Shown here: positions 1 through 7,295 of the stretch, in pieces
Numbering within the stretch: position 1 is the stretch's first letter
How the letters are laid out: the number at the start of each line of letters is the position of its first letter
Virus record (IMG/VR): IMGVR_UViG_3300036800_000311
Location: 1 to 64,000 of that record
DNA length: 64,000 nucleotides
Strand: one strand, 5' to 3'
Source of the DNA: a virus
Program-made: the position numbers and the translations under genes
Notes under the pieces: generated by a model
Databases searched by the model: none
What the model was told of the DNA's origin: nothing
Seen by the model: only the letters and a program-made list of their open reading frames with translations

Positions 1-4
1 GGGG

Positions 5-1747
5 GTGGGTGGGTATCAGCCGGACGCCGATCCTCAGCAGCAGCCGGACGCGCCGCGGGACGTGGCGGAGGCTGGCCTCACGGGAGCGGCCCTCCTCGCG
101 CTCCGTCGGACCTACTCCTACGTCGCTCCGACGTCGCCAGATCCGGTTCGCCGCACGGTGGCGCTCGCTCCCGCGTTCCGCGGGGTGAACGCCATGGTCG
201 GGGAGATCACGTCGATCGTGCCGGACGTCTCGCCGGTCGAGGGCGAGCGAGCGCTCTCCGCGGCGGAGGCGCTCCAGGGCGCGCTCCGGGACTGGGCGGT
301 AAGCAACGCGTACCGACTGAACATGGGCGACAGCGTCTCCTGGGCTGGCGAGCAGGCGGGGTACGCCGAGGCCGCGGACGCGGATGGTCGGCTGATGGAA
401 TGGGTCACGGAGGACGATGATCACGTCTGTGACGACTGCTCGTCACTCGGGTCGATGCCGCCGATGCCGCTCGCGGAGTGGCCGTCGGCCCCGGGCGACG
501 GGACGACGGAGTGCAACGTCGGGTGCTTCTCCCCTGGGACGCTCATTCAGGGGCGGGTAGAAGGTGGCCTACGCGCCTCCTACGACGGGCCGATGGTCGA
601 GGTGTATACGCGCGTCGGTCATCGTCTGGCCCTGACGGCCAATCACCCGGTACTGACCCCGCAGGGATTCGTCCCCGCTGGCGATCTTCGCGAGGGCCAG
701 TACGTGATCAGTCACCGCGTCCAGGTCCAGGTTCCCGTCGAGGGCGCTTCGATGCCAGAGCCTCAAGGCCAACAGGACCCAGCCCTCGTCGAGGATATAT
801 TCGAGTCGCTTGCGGAGCGGTACCGATCCGTTGACGTGAGGTCGCGAGGTGTAGACCTTTACGGCGACGCGCGGTTCCTCCAGGGCGACATCGAGGTTGT
901 AGTGCCCGACCGCGCGCTGCTGGATAACCGTCCATGGAGAGCAACGGAGTCGCTCGGCGACCTCGTCCTCATGTCGCCCTCGACGACAGCGTCTTACCTG
1001 CCGAGTTATCGCCGCGCGGCAAAGTTCATCTTCGGTCTTAGGACGACCTCGGGACGCGTCCCACGCTGCCTGGAGGAAGACGCTCGTCCGCCCAGTCGAC
1101 TTGATGTTGGCCCATGCGACCCGACTGGCCTCGCTCTGGGTACGGAGCGACATGCCCGCAGCCCGCAACTGGAGGACCGCGCTCCCGACGCTCCATCCGT
1201 TCACATGGCACATCGCGCGCCACGTACCGTTCGTGTAGGCGTCGCTAAGCGCTTGGAGCGCCGACGCTGGTGGGGCGGGATGCCTGCGGACCGACTCCGA
1301 CGCGGCGCGCGTCTGGCGCCGAACCATCGCGGGGTCCTCCTTGATTGTCTGCCACTTCAACCGCTCCGCCTCGGAGCGGCCTCGGAGATCGACGCCCGCC
1401 TGACGAAACCGGCGACCGAGGACCCCGCGTCCGATCTGGGTCTCGTCGCTGATGCTCTTGAGCGATTCCCCGCTCTCGTAGCGCCTGACGAGATCGTTCA
1501 GGTTAGGCACTATCACTTCGCGGGACACGTATACGACCTCCAGTCGCCGTTGGGGTGGGTATCGGCAGGGGGTATTTTAGCGGCCAACTGCCGATGCACC
1601 CTGGACGCCTCGGACGTCGAGCCGACCCCCGGTGACATCTACGTTCCGACGCTGGACGACTCGCAGCAAGCGACGGTCTCGTCCCTGATGGACGCCCAGG
1701 CTCAGGCGCTCGGCGCCGCGATGCCGGACGTCGCCTACCTCGAATGA
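5..1747 (+). CDS. MuF-like minor head protein interrupted by an intein
   Basis: The flanking (extein) parts carry the cysteine-rich signature of the phage Mu gpF / MuF head-morphogenesis family: VCDDCSSLGS just before the insertion and CRCTLD just after it, the usual Cys-x-x-Cys ... Cys-x-Cys arrangement. MuF proteins sit inside the head near the portal and help head assembly. Removing the 355-residue intein leaves about 225 residues, short for the family, and the frame is open leftwards past position 1, so GTG at 5 is only the first start available and the real N terminus may be outside the window. The stop overlaps the next ATG (ATGA). Family call is good; the start is uncertain. Confidence 0.75.
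   Translation: MGGYQPDADPQQQPDAPRDVAEAGLTGAALLALRRTYSYVAPTSPDPVRRTVALAPAFRGVNAMVGEITSIVPDVSPVEGERALSAAEALQGALRDWAVSNAYRLNMGDSVSWAGEQAGYAEAADADGRLMEWVTEDDDHVCDDCSSLGSMPPMPLAEWPSAPGDGTTECNVGCFSPGTLIQGRVEGGLRASYDGPMVEVYTRVGHRLALTANHPVLTPQGFVPAGDLREGQYVISHRVQVQVPVEGASMPEPQGQQDPALVEDIFESLAERYRSVDVRSRGVDLYGDARFLQGDIEVVVPDRALLDNRPWRATESLGDLVLMSPSTTASYLPSYRRAAKFIFGLRTTSGRVPRCLEEDARPPSRLDVGPCDPTGLALGTERHARSPQLEDRAPDAPSVHMAHRAPRTVRVGVAKRLERRRWWGGMPADRLRRGARLAPNHRGVLLDCLPLQPLRLGAASEIDARLTKPATEDPASDLGLVADALERFPALVAPDEIVQVRHYHFAGHVYDLQSPLGWVSAGGILAANCRCTLDASDVEPTPGDIYVPTLDDSQQATVSSLMDAQAQALGAAMPDVAYLE
524..1588 (+). other. Intein inserted in the MuF-like gene
   Basis: Protein-splicing element of 355 residues. 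Block A begins at Cys1 (CFSPGTLIQ, codon 524-526). Block B follows at about 630-720 with the TxxH motif (LTANHPVLTPQGFVPAGDL). Blocks F and G are at about 1495-1588 (HVYDLQSPLGWVSAGGILAAN), followed by a Cys +1 nucleophile at 1589-1591. The penultimate residue is Ala rather than the usual His. Splicing would rejoin ECNVG to CRCTL at the conserved cysteine site of the host protein. The roughly 250 residues between blocks B and F have no recognisable sense-strand endonuclease motifs; on the other strand this segment encodes a nuclease-like protein. Confidence 0.85.
569..1528 (-). CDS. HTH-nuclease (putative homing endonuclease) encoded antisense within the intein
   Basis: A 319-residue reading frame opposite the intein. 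It starts at GTG 1528, eight bases after a perfect GGAGG. Residues about 10-57 look like a helix-turn-helix plus linker (ESLKSISDETQIGRGVLGRR, then RGRSEAERLKW). Residues 95-140 repeat the theme (LRAAGMSLRTQSEASRVAW). Residues 165-260 resemble the restriction-endonuclease-like domain of free-standing phage homing enzymes (HEDEV near 186-190, YNLDVAL at 210-216, LRKRLEYILDEGWVLLAL at 238-255). The acidic residue I would expect near position 224 is Lys. The last 45 residues or so are antisense to splicing block B and may be only a tail. Likely role is intein homing by cutting intein-less alleles. The real coding strand is well supported; activity is inferred. Confidence 0.75.
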   Translation of the reverse strand: MSREVIVPNLNDLVRRYESGESLKSISDETQIGRGVLGRRFRQAGVDLRGRSEAERLKWQTIKEDPAMVRRQTRAASESVRRHPAPPASALQALSDAYTNGTWRAMCHVNGWSVGSAVLQLRAAGMSLRTQSEASRVAWANIKSTGRTSVFLQAAWDASRGRPKTEDELCRAAITRQVRRCRRGRHEDEVAERLRCSPWTVIQQRAVGHYNLDVALEEPRVAVKVYTSRPHVNGSVPLRKRLEYILDEGWVLLALRLWHRSALDGNLDLDAVTDHVLALAKIASGDESLRGQYRVIGRQGQTMTDARIHLDHRPVVGGA

Positions 1748-2409
1748 TCGGAGTCCCGATGGGGATCGAACAGGCTCATCGGGAGGTCTGGCTGGCGCCC
1801 CATGTCCGCGACGGGCTGCGCGCGGAGCGAGACGCCGCTCACGCCCGAGCGACGGCGGACCTCCTCACCCATCGTGAGGCCCGCCACGCCTATCGCCCCA
1901 GGCGGGTCGCGCGGCGGGTCGGGACGGAGGCGGAGCGCGGGACGGTCTGCGCTTGGGTCGCGTCCGCCTTGTCCGTTCCCGTCCGTCGGGCGCTCGCGCT
2001 TGAGGGGGAGCGCTTCGGACTCGGCGGAGGGGGCTTCTCCGGGTATCCGATCGTCTGGTCGTGGCTCCAGTACCTCGGCTCCGGGGAGTACGTCGCGGAC
2101 ATCGTGACCGCCCACTACCAGCAGCACGTCGACGCCCTCCCACTCCAGGTCCTCCTGCTGCCGTTCGAGACGTGCGCGTTCCTGCTCTCGCTCGCTCCCG
2201 CGAGTTGGTCGATCCAGACGGTCATCCCGCTCGGGATGCCGTACGCGACGGACGGCCCCACGGGCCTCGACGAGGTCGCGATGGGATCGAACGCGGTCTG
2301 GGGGGTCGACCCGATCCTCGGACCGTACTTCGACGACGTCGGCGCGGACGCCCCGAGCGAGGCTCGGCTATTCCTGGACGGCTCCGGCAACCCGTACCTG
2401 CTGACGTGA
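1744..2409 (+). CDS. Hypothetical structural-region protein
   Basis: A 221-residue protein, start ATG overlapping the stop of the MuF-like gene (ATGA), which implies translational coupling. The N-terminal 65 residues are Arg/Ala/His-rich and helical. The C-terminal half is mixed with hydrophobic and aromatic strands (LQVLLLPFETCAFLLSL). No family recognised. Position between a head protein and a tail-spike-like protein suggests a virion or assembly role, which is inference from context only. Confidence 0.6.
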   Translation: MIGVPMGIEQAHREVWLAPHVRDGLRAERDAAHARATADLLTHREARHAYRPRRVARRVGTEAERGTVCAWVASALSVPVRRALALEGERFGLGGGGFSGYPIVWSWLQYLGSGEYVADIVTAHYQQHVDALPLQVLLLPFETCAFLLSLAPASWSIQTVIPLGMPYATDGPTGLDEVAMGSNAVWGVDPILGPYFDDVGADAPSEARLFLDGSGNPYLLT

Positions 2410-4451
2410 CCCGCACGTTCCTATCCACGGGTGGCCCTGGCCCGCCGGGGCCTCCCGGCATCACCGCGACGCTCCGCGGTGCGTGGTCCGCCGGTACGAC
2501 GTACACGGCCGGTCCGCCGCCCGATGCGGTCCTCGGGTCCGATGGCGCCTGGTACTACTCGCTGGTCAGCGGGAATGTCGGGCATAACCCGGTGGGGGAT
2601 GGGGGCGTGCATTGGGCGTCTGGACTGCCGAGTTCGGTGCTGAGCGCGGGTTCACCCGCACCGTCCCCGGCGACCGCCGGCCAGCAGATCCTCGTCCGCT
2701 CCGATGGCACGATCGCGTTCTTCGATCCGCCGACGATCAGCGCCGCTGCGTGGGGCGTCAAGCCGAGCGCGACCGCGACGGTCAACATGGCCGGTATCGC
2801 CTCGGCGATCGCGGCGCTGCCGCTCGGTCCGGATGGCGTGTCGCGTCTCGGGACCGTGGATCTCCCGACCGGCATCCTCAACGTGTCGAGCTTCGCGCGA
2901 GCCGACACCGGCTGCACGTACACGGCCGGGTCGGCCACGATCCTCGACTCGCACATCACCGCACTTGACCAGGGCGGGTTCGTTCTGGACATGGCCAACC
3001 AGGCTGACAACGGCGCGGTGATCCTCACCGTGAATCCCGGCGTCAGCTTCACGATCAACCGGCCCATTGTCAGCAGCGGGACGACCCTCACGGTCGTGCG
3101 CCCCGCGATTCAGGGGGCAACGGCCATGACTCTGCGAGGCCGGGGACGCAAGGGCGGCATCACGAACGTCTACAGCGCCGGAGGGCACTGCACGCTGATT
3201 CAGGACAACGGCAACGGCGTCACGATCGCCGGGCCGAACGGCGTCGACGGCGCAGCCAACTCGGCGTGGCAGTTCACCATCGAGCATCTCTCCTGCAACG
3301 GGCCGGGGAACACGACCGGCAACGCCTCATCGAACAACATCTACGGGTTCTACTGCACGAACCTCGCGGCGCTGTTCATGACGCAGTGCGATTTCGAGTT
3401 TCACGGCCGATGGGGCGTGTTCCTCGACCAGAACACGCCCGTAGCCGGGGTATTGCGGGACATGCTCATCCAGTACAACGGCACCGCCGCGGCGACGATC
3501 CCAACCGGAGGGCTGTGGGTGTCGGTGAACGAGCCCAACGAGGTCCACGCCGTCAAGGTCCGCTGCCTCTACAACTTCGGCTGGGGAGCGCAGCTCGCGG
3601 GCAACCAGCAGTGCGACAGCTGCGTATTCGGCGCCACGTTCATGAGCGCCTATGTTGACGGCACTCACACGCTCCTGACGAGCGGTTTCGGTGCTGTGAT
3701 CGCAGGCGGCTCAGACGCTCCGGTGATCCTCAACAACGTCGAATGGCAGGACAACGCAGGCCAGGCGGTCTTCTACGTCATGGGCGGCGCGAACCTGCAC
3801 ATCACCGGCGGCGGCGGCTACGGCGACAACGTCCAGCCATACGCGATCATCATGGAGAACGGCCTGCAGTCGTCCCTCACGATCGACGGGGTAGCGATCC
3901 ACGGGCACACCACCGCCGACGTGTACTTCATCGGACTGCACACGTCACCATCGAACCCGCCGCGGTTCTCCTGGCGCAACTGCTACACCCTCGACCCGCT
4001 GTGGGCAACCTTCCAGGGCGGCGTAAATCCCGACCTGCCCGCCAGCGCCGCGCAGGCCGCTGTCGGCACCTACTCGCTGCTCATGGGGGACGGGCCGAAC
4101 TGGACGAACCTCACGCTCGCGACGAGCGTCGTGTCCCGCGGCACGCCCGCCGCACCGACACCGCAGGCGATGGTCGATCCATTCGGGAACGTGCGGTTGC
4201 GGGGATGCCTGACGGGTACGAGTATCGGCGCGGGCGGACTGCTCGCGACGATCCCCGCAACGGACTCGCAAGGGAACAAGCTGCGCCCCGCCTACGAGAT
4301 AGACCTGGGTGCCATCTACTCCCAAGCCGCCCCGTACGCGCAGGGAATCGTCATCGCCGCGAACGGGCAGATCACCGTCGGCCCCGGCGGTGCCCTCGGC
4401 GCATCCAACTGGGTGTCGCTGGACGGCGTCAGCTTCAACACGTCGGCGTAG
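2406..4451 (+). CDS. Beta-helix tail spike/fibre-like protein
   Basis: About 681 residues, starting at GTG 2406 that overlaps the previous stop (GTGA). The frame is open upstream, but that part is antisense-like noise, so this start is preferred. Residues 9-18 are a collagen-like GPPGPPG stretch. Residues about 20-70 resemble a carbohydrate-binding module common on phage fibres (WSAGTTYTAG ... GAWYYSL ... GDGGVHWAS). The middle is Gly/Asn/Thr-rich with short repeating strands, as in right-handed beta-helix spikes (NNVEWQDNAGQAVFYV, LHITGGGGYGDN). The C terminus resembles a trimerisation or receptor tip (QGIVIAANGQITVGPGG). Probably binds or degrades a host surface glycan. It lies far from the other tail genes. 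Confidence 0.7.
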   Translation: MTRTFLSTGGPGPPGPPGITATLRGAWSAGTTYTAGPPPDAVLGSDGAWYYSLVSGNVGHNPVGDGGVHWASGLPSSVLSAGSPAPSPATAGQQILVRSDGTIAFFDPPTISAAAWGVKPSATATVNMAGIASAIAALPLGPDGVSRLGTVDLPTGILNVSSFARADTGCTYTAGSATILDSHITALDQGGFVLDMANQADNGAVILTVNPGVSFTINRPIVSSGTTLTVVRPAIQGATAMTLRGRGRKGGITNVYSAGGHCTLIQDNGNGVTIAGPNGVDGAANSAWQFTIEHLSCNGPGNTTGNASSNNIYGFYCTNLAALFMTQCDFEFHGRWGVFLDQNTPVAGVLRDMLIQYNGTAAATIPTGGLWVSVNEPNEVHAVKVRCLYNFGWGAQLAGNQQCDSCVFGATFMSAYVDGTHTLLTSGFGAVIAGGSDAPVILNNVEWQDNAGQAVFYVMGGANLHITGGGGYGDNVQPYAIIMENGLQSSLTIDGVAIHGHTTADVYFIGLHTSPSNPPRFSWRNCYTLDPLWATFQGGVNPDLPASAAQAAVGTYSLLMGDGPNWTNLTLATSVVSRGTPAAPTPQAMVDPFGNVRLRGCLTGTSIGAGGLLATIPATDSQGNKLRPAYEIDLGAIYSQAAPYAQGIVIAANGQITVGPGGALGASNWVSLDGVSFNTSA

Positions 4452-4465
4452 CCTTGCGAGAGCTA

Positions 4466-4666
4466 TTACGCCAAGCGATGCATCTCTGCGAGAACATCGC
4501 GCGGATGCCCAGCGAACTGCAACTCTCGACCATCGGCCGTCCGCATCGTGATGTTCGAGAAGCGGACACGGCCCCGGCCCGGTCGGAGCTGGCAGGCCAC
4601 CCAACCGACGAGCCATTTCCAATAGAACTTCACGAGGAAGCGTCGGTAGCCGAGGGAGCAGGGCAC
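4466..4666 (-). CDS. Small hypothetical protein
   Basis: A 66-residue frame on the minus strand, convergent with the tail-spike gene. It starts at GTG; an internal ATG giving about 26 residues is possible. N terminus is aromatic and basic (FLVKFYWKWLVGW), and the C terminus (TADGRELQFAGHPRDVLAEMH) has normal-looking composition. No family recognised. Strand is isolated from its neighbours, so confidence is modest. Confidence 0.4.
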   Translation of the reverse strand: MPCSLGYRRFLVKFYWKWLVGWVACQLRPGRGRVRFSNITMRTADGRELQFAGHPRDVLAEMHRLA

Positions 4667-4755
4667 CGGCGTCAGTCTACCGCCCGACTTACGCTCCTGG
4701 CGAGAACCGTGACCCCATGCTGATCCCCAAGCCGTGGAACCTCACCCTCTGATCC

Positions 4756-4923
4756 GTGCGGCTGCGCCTCCCGCGGGGAGCGATCCTCGTCGCAGCGCGC
4801 ACCCAGGCGACGCCGATCCCGAACCGAGCGGCGTCGCTAGCGGGCGGCGAGATCCGGCATCCGACCTCCGCGCGGACCGGACTCGCCGCCCCACATCCAT
4901 CTTCCCAACCACCGAAGGAGTAG
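4756..4923 (+). CDS. Small hypothetical protein, possibly the tail of a broken frame
   Basis: A 55-codon frame from GTG 4756 to TAG 4921-4923. An 11-codon frame starting at ATG 4717 ends at TGA 4750 and is in phase with it, so the two may once have been one gene split by a stop. The junction reads like continuous beta-strand protein (WNLTL, then VRLRLPRGAILVAA). No obvious ribosome-binding site. Could be noncoding leader instead. Confidence 0.25.
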   Translation: MRLRLPRGAILVAARTQATPIPNRAASLAGGEIRHPTSARTGLAAPHPSSQPPKE

Positions 4924-4927
4924 AGCA

Positions 4928-5497
4928 ATGTCACCTGGCATCTCGGCAGTAGACGACCGCGCCGCGGTCGGCCCTGGCGGCGGATCGTTCGGCCACGACA
5001 CCCAGGGAGCGCACGGCCCAGCCGTCGACCTCCGCGAACTCGAGGCCGAGGTCCTCTCGCGGAACCCGAACCGTCGCGGGAAGCATCCCTTCCAGGAGTA
5101 CTGGGAGCGCGTCGTCCGCGAGGCGGGCGTGCCGGACGCCCACGAGACGCGCCGGATGGCGTCGGTCATCTGCGGCGAGGTCGCGGCGCTGCCGTTCACC
5201 CCGGACGACGAGACGCCCGTCCCCGTCCCCGGCTCGCAGAAGAAGACGACGGAGTTCGAGCAGCAGATCGAGCGGACCGCCCTCTCGGCGGAGAAGACCC
5301 TCGACTCGAAGATGGTCTGGACCGCCTCGGCGCTGAAGATCGCCCGGAAGGCCCTGGAGCTGCGGAAGCGGGACCCGGACGGCTCGCGCGGGATCGCCTG
5401 GGTCAACGACCCGCTGCCCGGCGAGGAGCGCATCGCCGCCCCCCTGCCGTCCTCGTTCCAGCCCGCGGGAACGGACCCCGGCGAGGACGAGGTCTGA
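4928..5497 (+). CDS. Hypothetical protein
   Basis: A 189-residue protein with a good ribosome-binding site (GAAGGAG about eight bases before the ATG). The N-terminal 45 residues are Gly/Pro-rich and probably disordered. Residues 50-150 are helical and charged (QQIERTALSAEKTL, SALKIARKALELRKRD), and the tail is acidic (DPGEDEV). No family recognised. It opens a block of small genes around the sigma factor. Confidence 0.65.
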   Translation: MSPGISAVDDRAAVGPGGGSFGHDTQGAHGPAVDLRELEAEVLSRNPNRRGKHPFQEYWERVVREAGVPDAHETRRMASVICGEVAALPFTPDDETPVPVPGSQKKTTEFEQQIERTALSAEKTLDSKMVWTASALKIARKALELRKRDPDGSRGIAWVNDPLPGEERIAAPLPSSFQPAGTDPGEDEV

Positions 5498-5499
5498 TC

Positions 5500-5667
5500 G
5501 TGGACGAGAAGCGTCCGGACTGGACCTCGGGCCGCGTCCGCGAGTCCGCCGACGGCCTGCGCGGGCGACCGTCGGAGGACGAGCGCGAGCAGCGCCTCCG
5601 CGAGGCCGAGGAGCGAGAGGTAGGCTCACGGGACCGACCGGGGGAGGGGCGGCCTCACCGGGCCTAG
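5500..5667 (+). CDS. Small highly charged hypothetical protein
   Basis: A 55-residue frame starting at GTG two bases after the preceding stop. Composition is Arg/Glu-rich and helical (DEREQRLREAEEREV). No family. Support comes from tight spacing and the composition shared with neighbouring small genes. Confidence 0.45.
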   Translation: MDEKRPDWTSGRVRESADGLRGRPSEDEREQRLREAEEREVGSRDRPGEGRPHRA

Positions 5668-5702
5668 ATCGCGAGGCGCTGATCCTGGAGTTTCTGGATC
5701 TT

Positions 5703-6347
5703 GTGCCCGTGGTGGCGCGGTCGCTTCGGAGGGACCGAGGCGAGATGGACGACCTGATCCAAGACGGGTTCGTCGGCCTGATCCGGGCGGCTCGGAGGTG
5801 CGACCCAGGGCGCGTCGACCTGTTCCGCAACTACGCCTGGAGGGCGATCGAGGGCGAGATGCGCGACGGGCTGAGAAGGATGAGTTCCGGGAGCAAGGAG
5901 CAGCGGCGAAGGGAGCGGAGGGTCGACGAGGCCCGCGCTCGCCTCGCGCGACGCGGAGTCACCACGCCCGCGGCGCTCGCCGCGGAGCTCGACATCACGC
6001 CGTCGGCGCTCGCCGCGGAGGAGGCGCTGTTCCATCGCCTCTCGGTCGTCTCGCTCAACGTGCCTCCGTACGACTCTGCCGTTGAGGTCATAGTCGACCC
6101 TGGCGAGTCCGCGGCGGATCGCCACGAGCGGGCGGCGACGGCGACGACGGTGTCGGACGCCCTGGCGCTCCTGGGCGGCCGGGAGCGGTTCGTGGTCGGG
6201 ATGTACTACTGGCAGGAGTGCACCGTCGGAGAGATCGCGGAGATGCTCGACCTGAGCGTCGTCCGCACGCAGCAGATCCTGACAGCCGGACGCGCCCACG
6301 TGAGGGCGCTACTAGAACGAGGAGGAGCAGATGCACAGGACGATTGA
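5703..6347 (+). CDS. Sigma-70 family RNA polymerase sigma factor
   Basis: About 214 residues with the parts of a small sigma factor in order. Region 2 is at about 14-60 (DDLIQDGFVGLIRAA ... FRNYAWRAIEGEMRD). A region 3-like helix-turn-helix is at about 85-108 (TPAALAAELDITPSALAAE). Region 4 is at 155-205 (CTVGEIAEMLDLSVVRTQQIL). It resembles the FliA/WhiG or SigB-type group rather than the primary sigma. It would redirect host polymerase to phage promoters. The frame is open upstream and the sequence before GTG 5703 looks coding (ALILEFLDLVP), so the true start may be an unusual codon up to about 30 bases earlier. Confidence 0.85.
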   Translation: MPVVARSLRRDRGEMDDLIQDGFVGLIRAARRCDPGRVDLFRNYAWRAIEGEMRDGLRRMSSGSKEQRRRERRVDEARARLARRGVTTPAALAAELDITPSALAAEEALFHRLSVVSLNVPPYDSAVEVIVDPGESAADRHERAATATTVSDALALLGGRERFVVGMYYWQECTVGEIAEMLDLSVVRTQQILTAGRAHVRALLERGGADAQDD

Positions 6348-6540
6348 GATCAAGACGGACGCGCAGGGAACCGGATCGGCTGAGATCGACGCCCCGCAGC
6401 ACGTTGAGCGCGTCATCCCCGTCGGCGAGCCGCACGCGGTCGTTGGCGTCGAGGTCAGCGACTTCGGCCGGAAGGTCGTCGTCAACGTCGCCGGGGCGAA
6501 GCCCGACTCGACGGTCGTCGTCGGATACGACGTCCCGTGA
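6331..6540 (+). CDS. Small hypothetical protein
   Basis: A 69-residue acidic/beta-rich protein. GAGGAGGAG lies just before the ATG, and the frame overlaps the end of the sigma-factor gene by 17 bases. The pattern of alternating Val residues (VVGVEVSDFGRKVVVNVAG) suggests a small beta-sandwich. No family recognised. Confidence 0.6.
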   Translation: MHRTIEIKTDAQGTGSAEIDAPQHVERVIPVGEPHAVVGVEVSDFGRKVVVNVAGAKPDSTVVVGYDVP

Positions 6541-6797
6541 GCGCGACCTCCCCGCAGGTCCAGGCCGGGTACGAGGTCGCGAACGCCCTCGGCCGCCTGA
6601 ACGCCGACCGCCCGCGACTCGGAGAGGCCTGCGTGTCCCAGGTTCCCGTCGCCCAGGCGATCCGCTTCATGCTCCACGCCCTCGACCTTCACCAGCAGAA
6701 CTCGGGCCACTCGCTCGAGCGCATCCGGCGGGACATCCGGGCGGGGCGGATCGAGGTCCGGCTCTCCGGCAACCACGCCGTCGTGGTGACCCCTTGA
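6537..6797 (+). CDS. Small hypothetical protein
   Basis: An 86-residue mostly helical protein starting at GTG overlapping the preceding stop (GTGA). It contains AIRFMLHALDLHQQ and SLERIRRDIRAGRIEVR. No family recognised. Coupled to its neighbours in the same operon. Confidence 0.6.
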   Translation: MSATSPQVQAGYEVANALGRLNADRPRLGEACVSQVPVAQAIRFMLHALDLHQQNSGHSLERIRRDIRAGRIEVRLSGNHAVVVTP

Positions 6798-6812
6798 CCG
6801 CGCTCGCGGTCC

Positions 6813-7295
6813 CTGCCCGCGGCCCCGCCGCTGGGCGCCCTCGCCACGACCGCACGCCAGGAGCACGAGCAGGTAGCCCTGGCGTGCGGCGAGGCCCTGA
6901 CCCACGCCGTCCGCTGCGGTGAGCTGCTCATCGAGGCCAAGGCCCAGGTCCCGGCGGGCCTGTGGCTGGTATGGCTCGCGGACAACGTCAGGTGCAGCCA
7001 CGCGACGGCGAGTACCTACATGCGGCTCGCGCGGCATCGCGACGAGGTCCTCGCCGGGGCCGATAGCTTGACCTCCGCCGTGCGGCTCCTCCGGGCCGCG
7101 GACCCCCAGCCGCGCGAACCCTCCCGCCGACCGCAGCGCCCCAGCGGGCCTCGGGTGGAGATCACGGACAGGATGATCGAGGGGATGGCGCGCTGGTTGT
7201 GCCTGAACTTCGAGTCGATGCCGTCCGTCGTCACCGACGCCGTCCGCGGGAAGGCTCTCGCCGCCCTGAACGCCACCCTGAGGACTTCGCTATGA
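6813..7295 (+). CDS. DUF3102-like protein, start unresolved
   Basis: The frame reads like the DUF3102 family of phage and plasmid proteins: a helical N terminus (ATTARQEHEQVALACGEAL, ELLIEAKAQVPAGLWLVWLADNV) leading to a conserved ATASTYMRLARH segment. The family part extends well upstream of the only ATG (7020), but no ATG, GTG or TTG lies in frame between 6798 and 7020. The stated start is a CTG guess. Alternatively TTG 6794 in another frame is the start and a single-base shift occurs near 6815-6835. The stop overlaps the next ATG. Confidence 0.55.
   Translation: MPAAPPLGALATTARQEHEQVALACGEALTHAVRCGELLIEAKAQVPAGLWLVWLADNVRCSHATASTYMRLARHRDEVLAGADSLTSAVRLLRAADPQPREPSRRPQRPSGPRVEITDRMIEGMARWLCLNFESMPSVVTDAVRGKALAALNATLRTSL

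Noticed and set aside
603-1534. GTATAC copies at 603 and 1529 as further promoter elements
   Set aside because: They fall in codons of intein blocks (Val-Tyr), lack the surrounding CAG...TAC, and the 1529 copy sits between a Shine-Dalgarno and its start codon.
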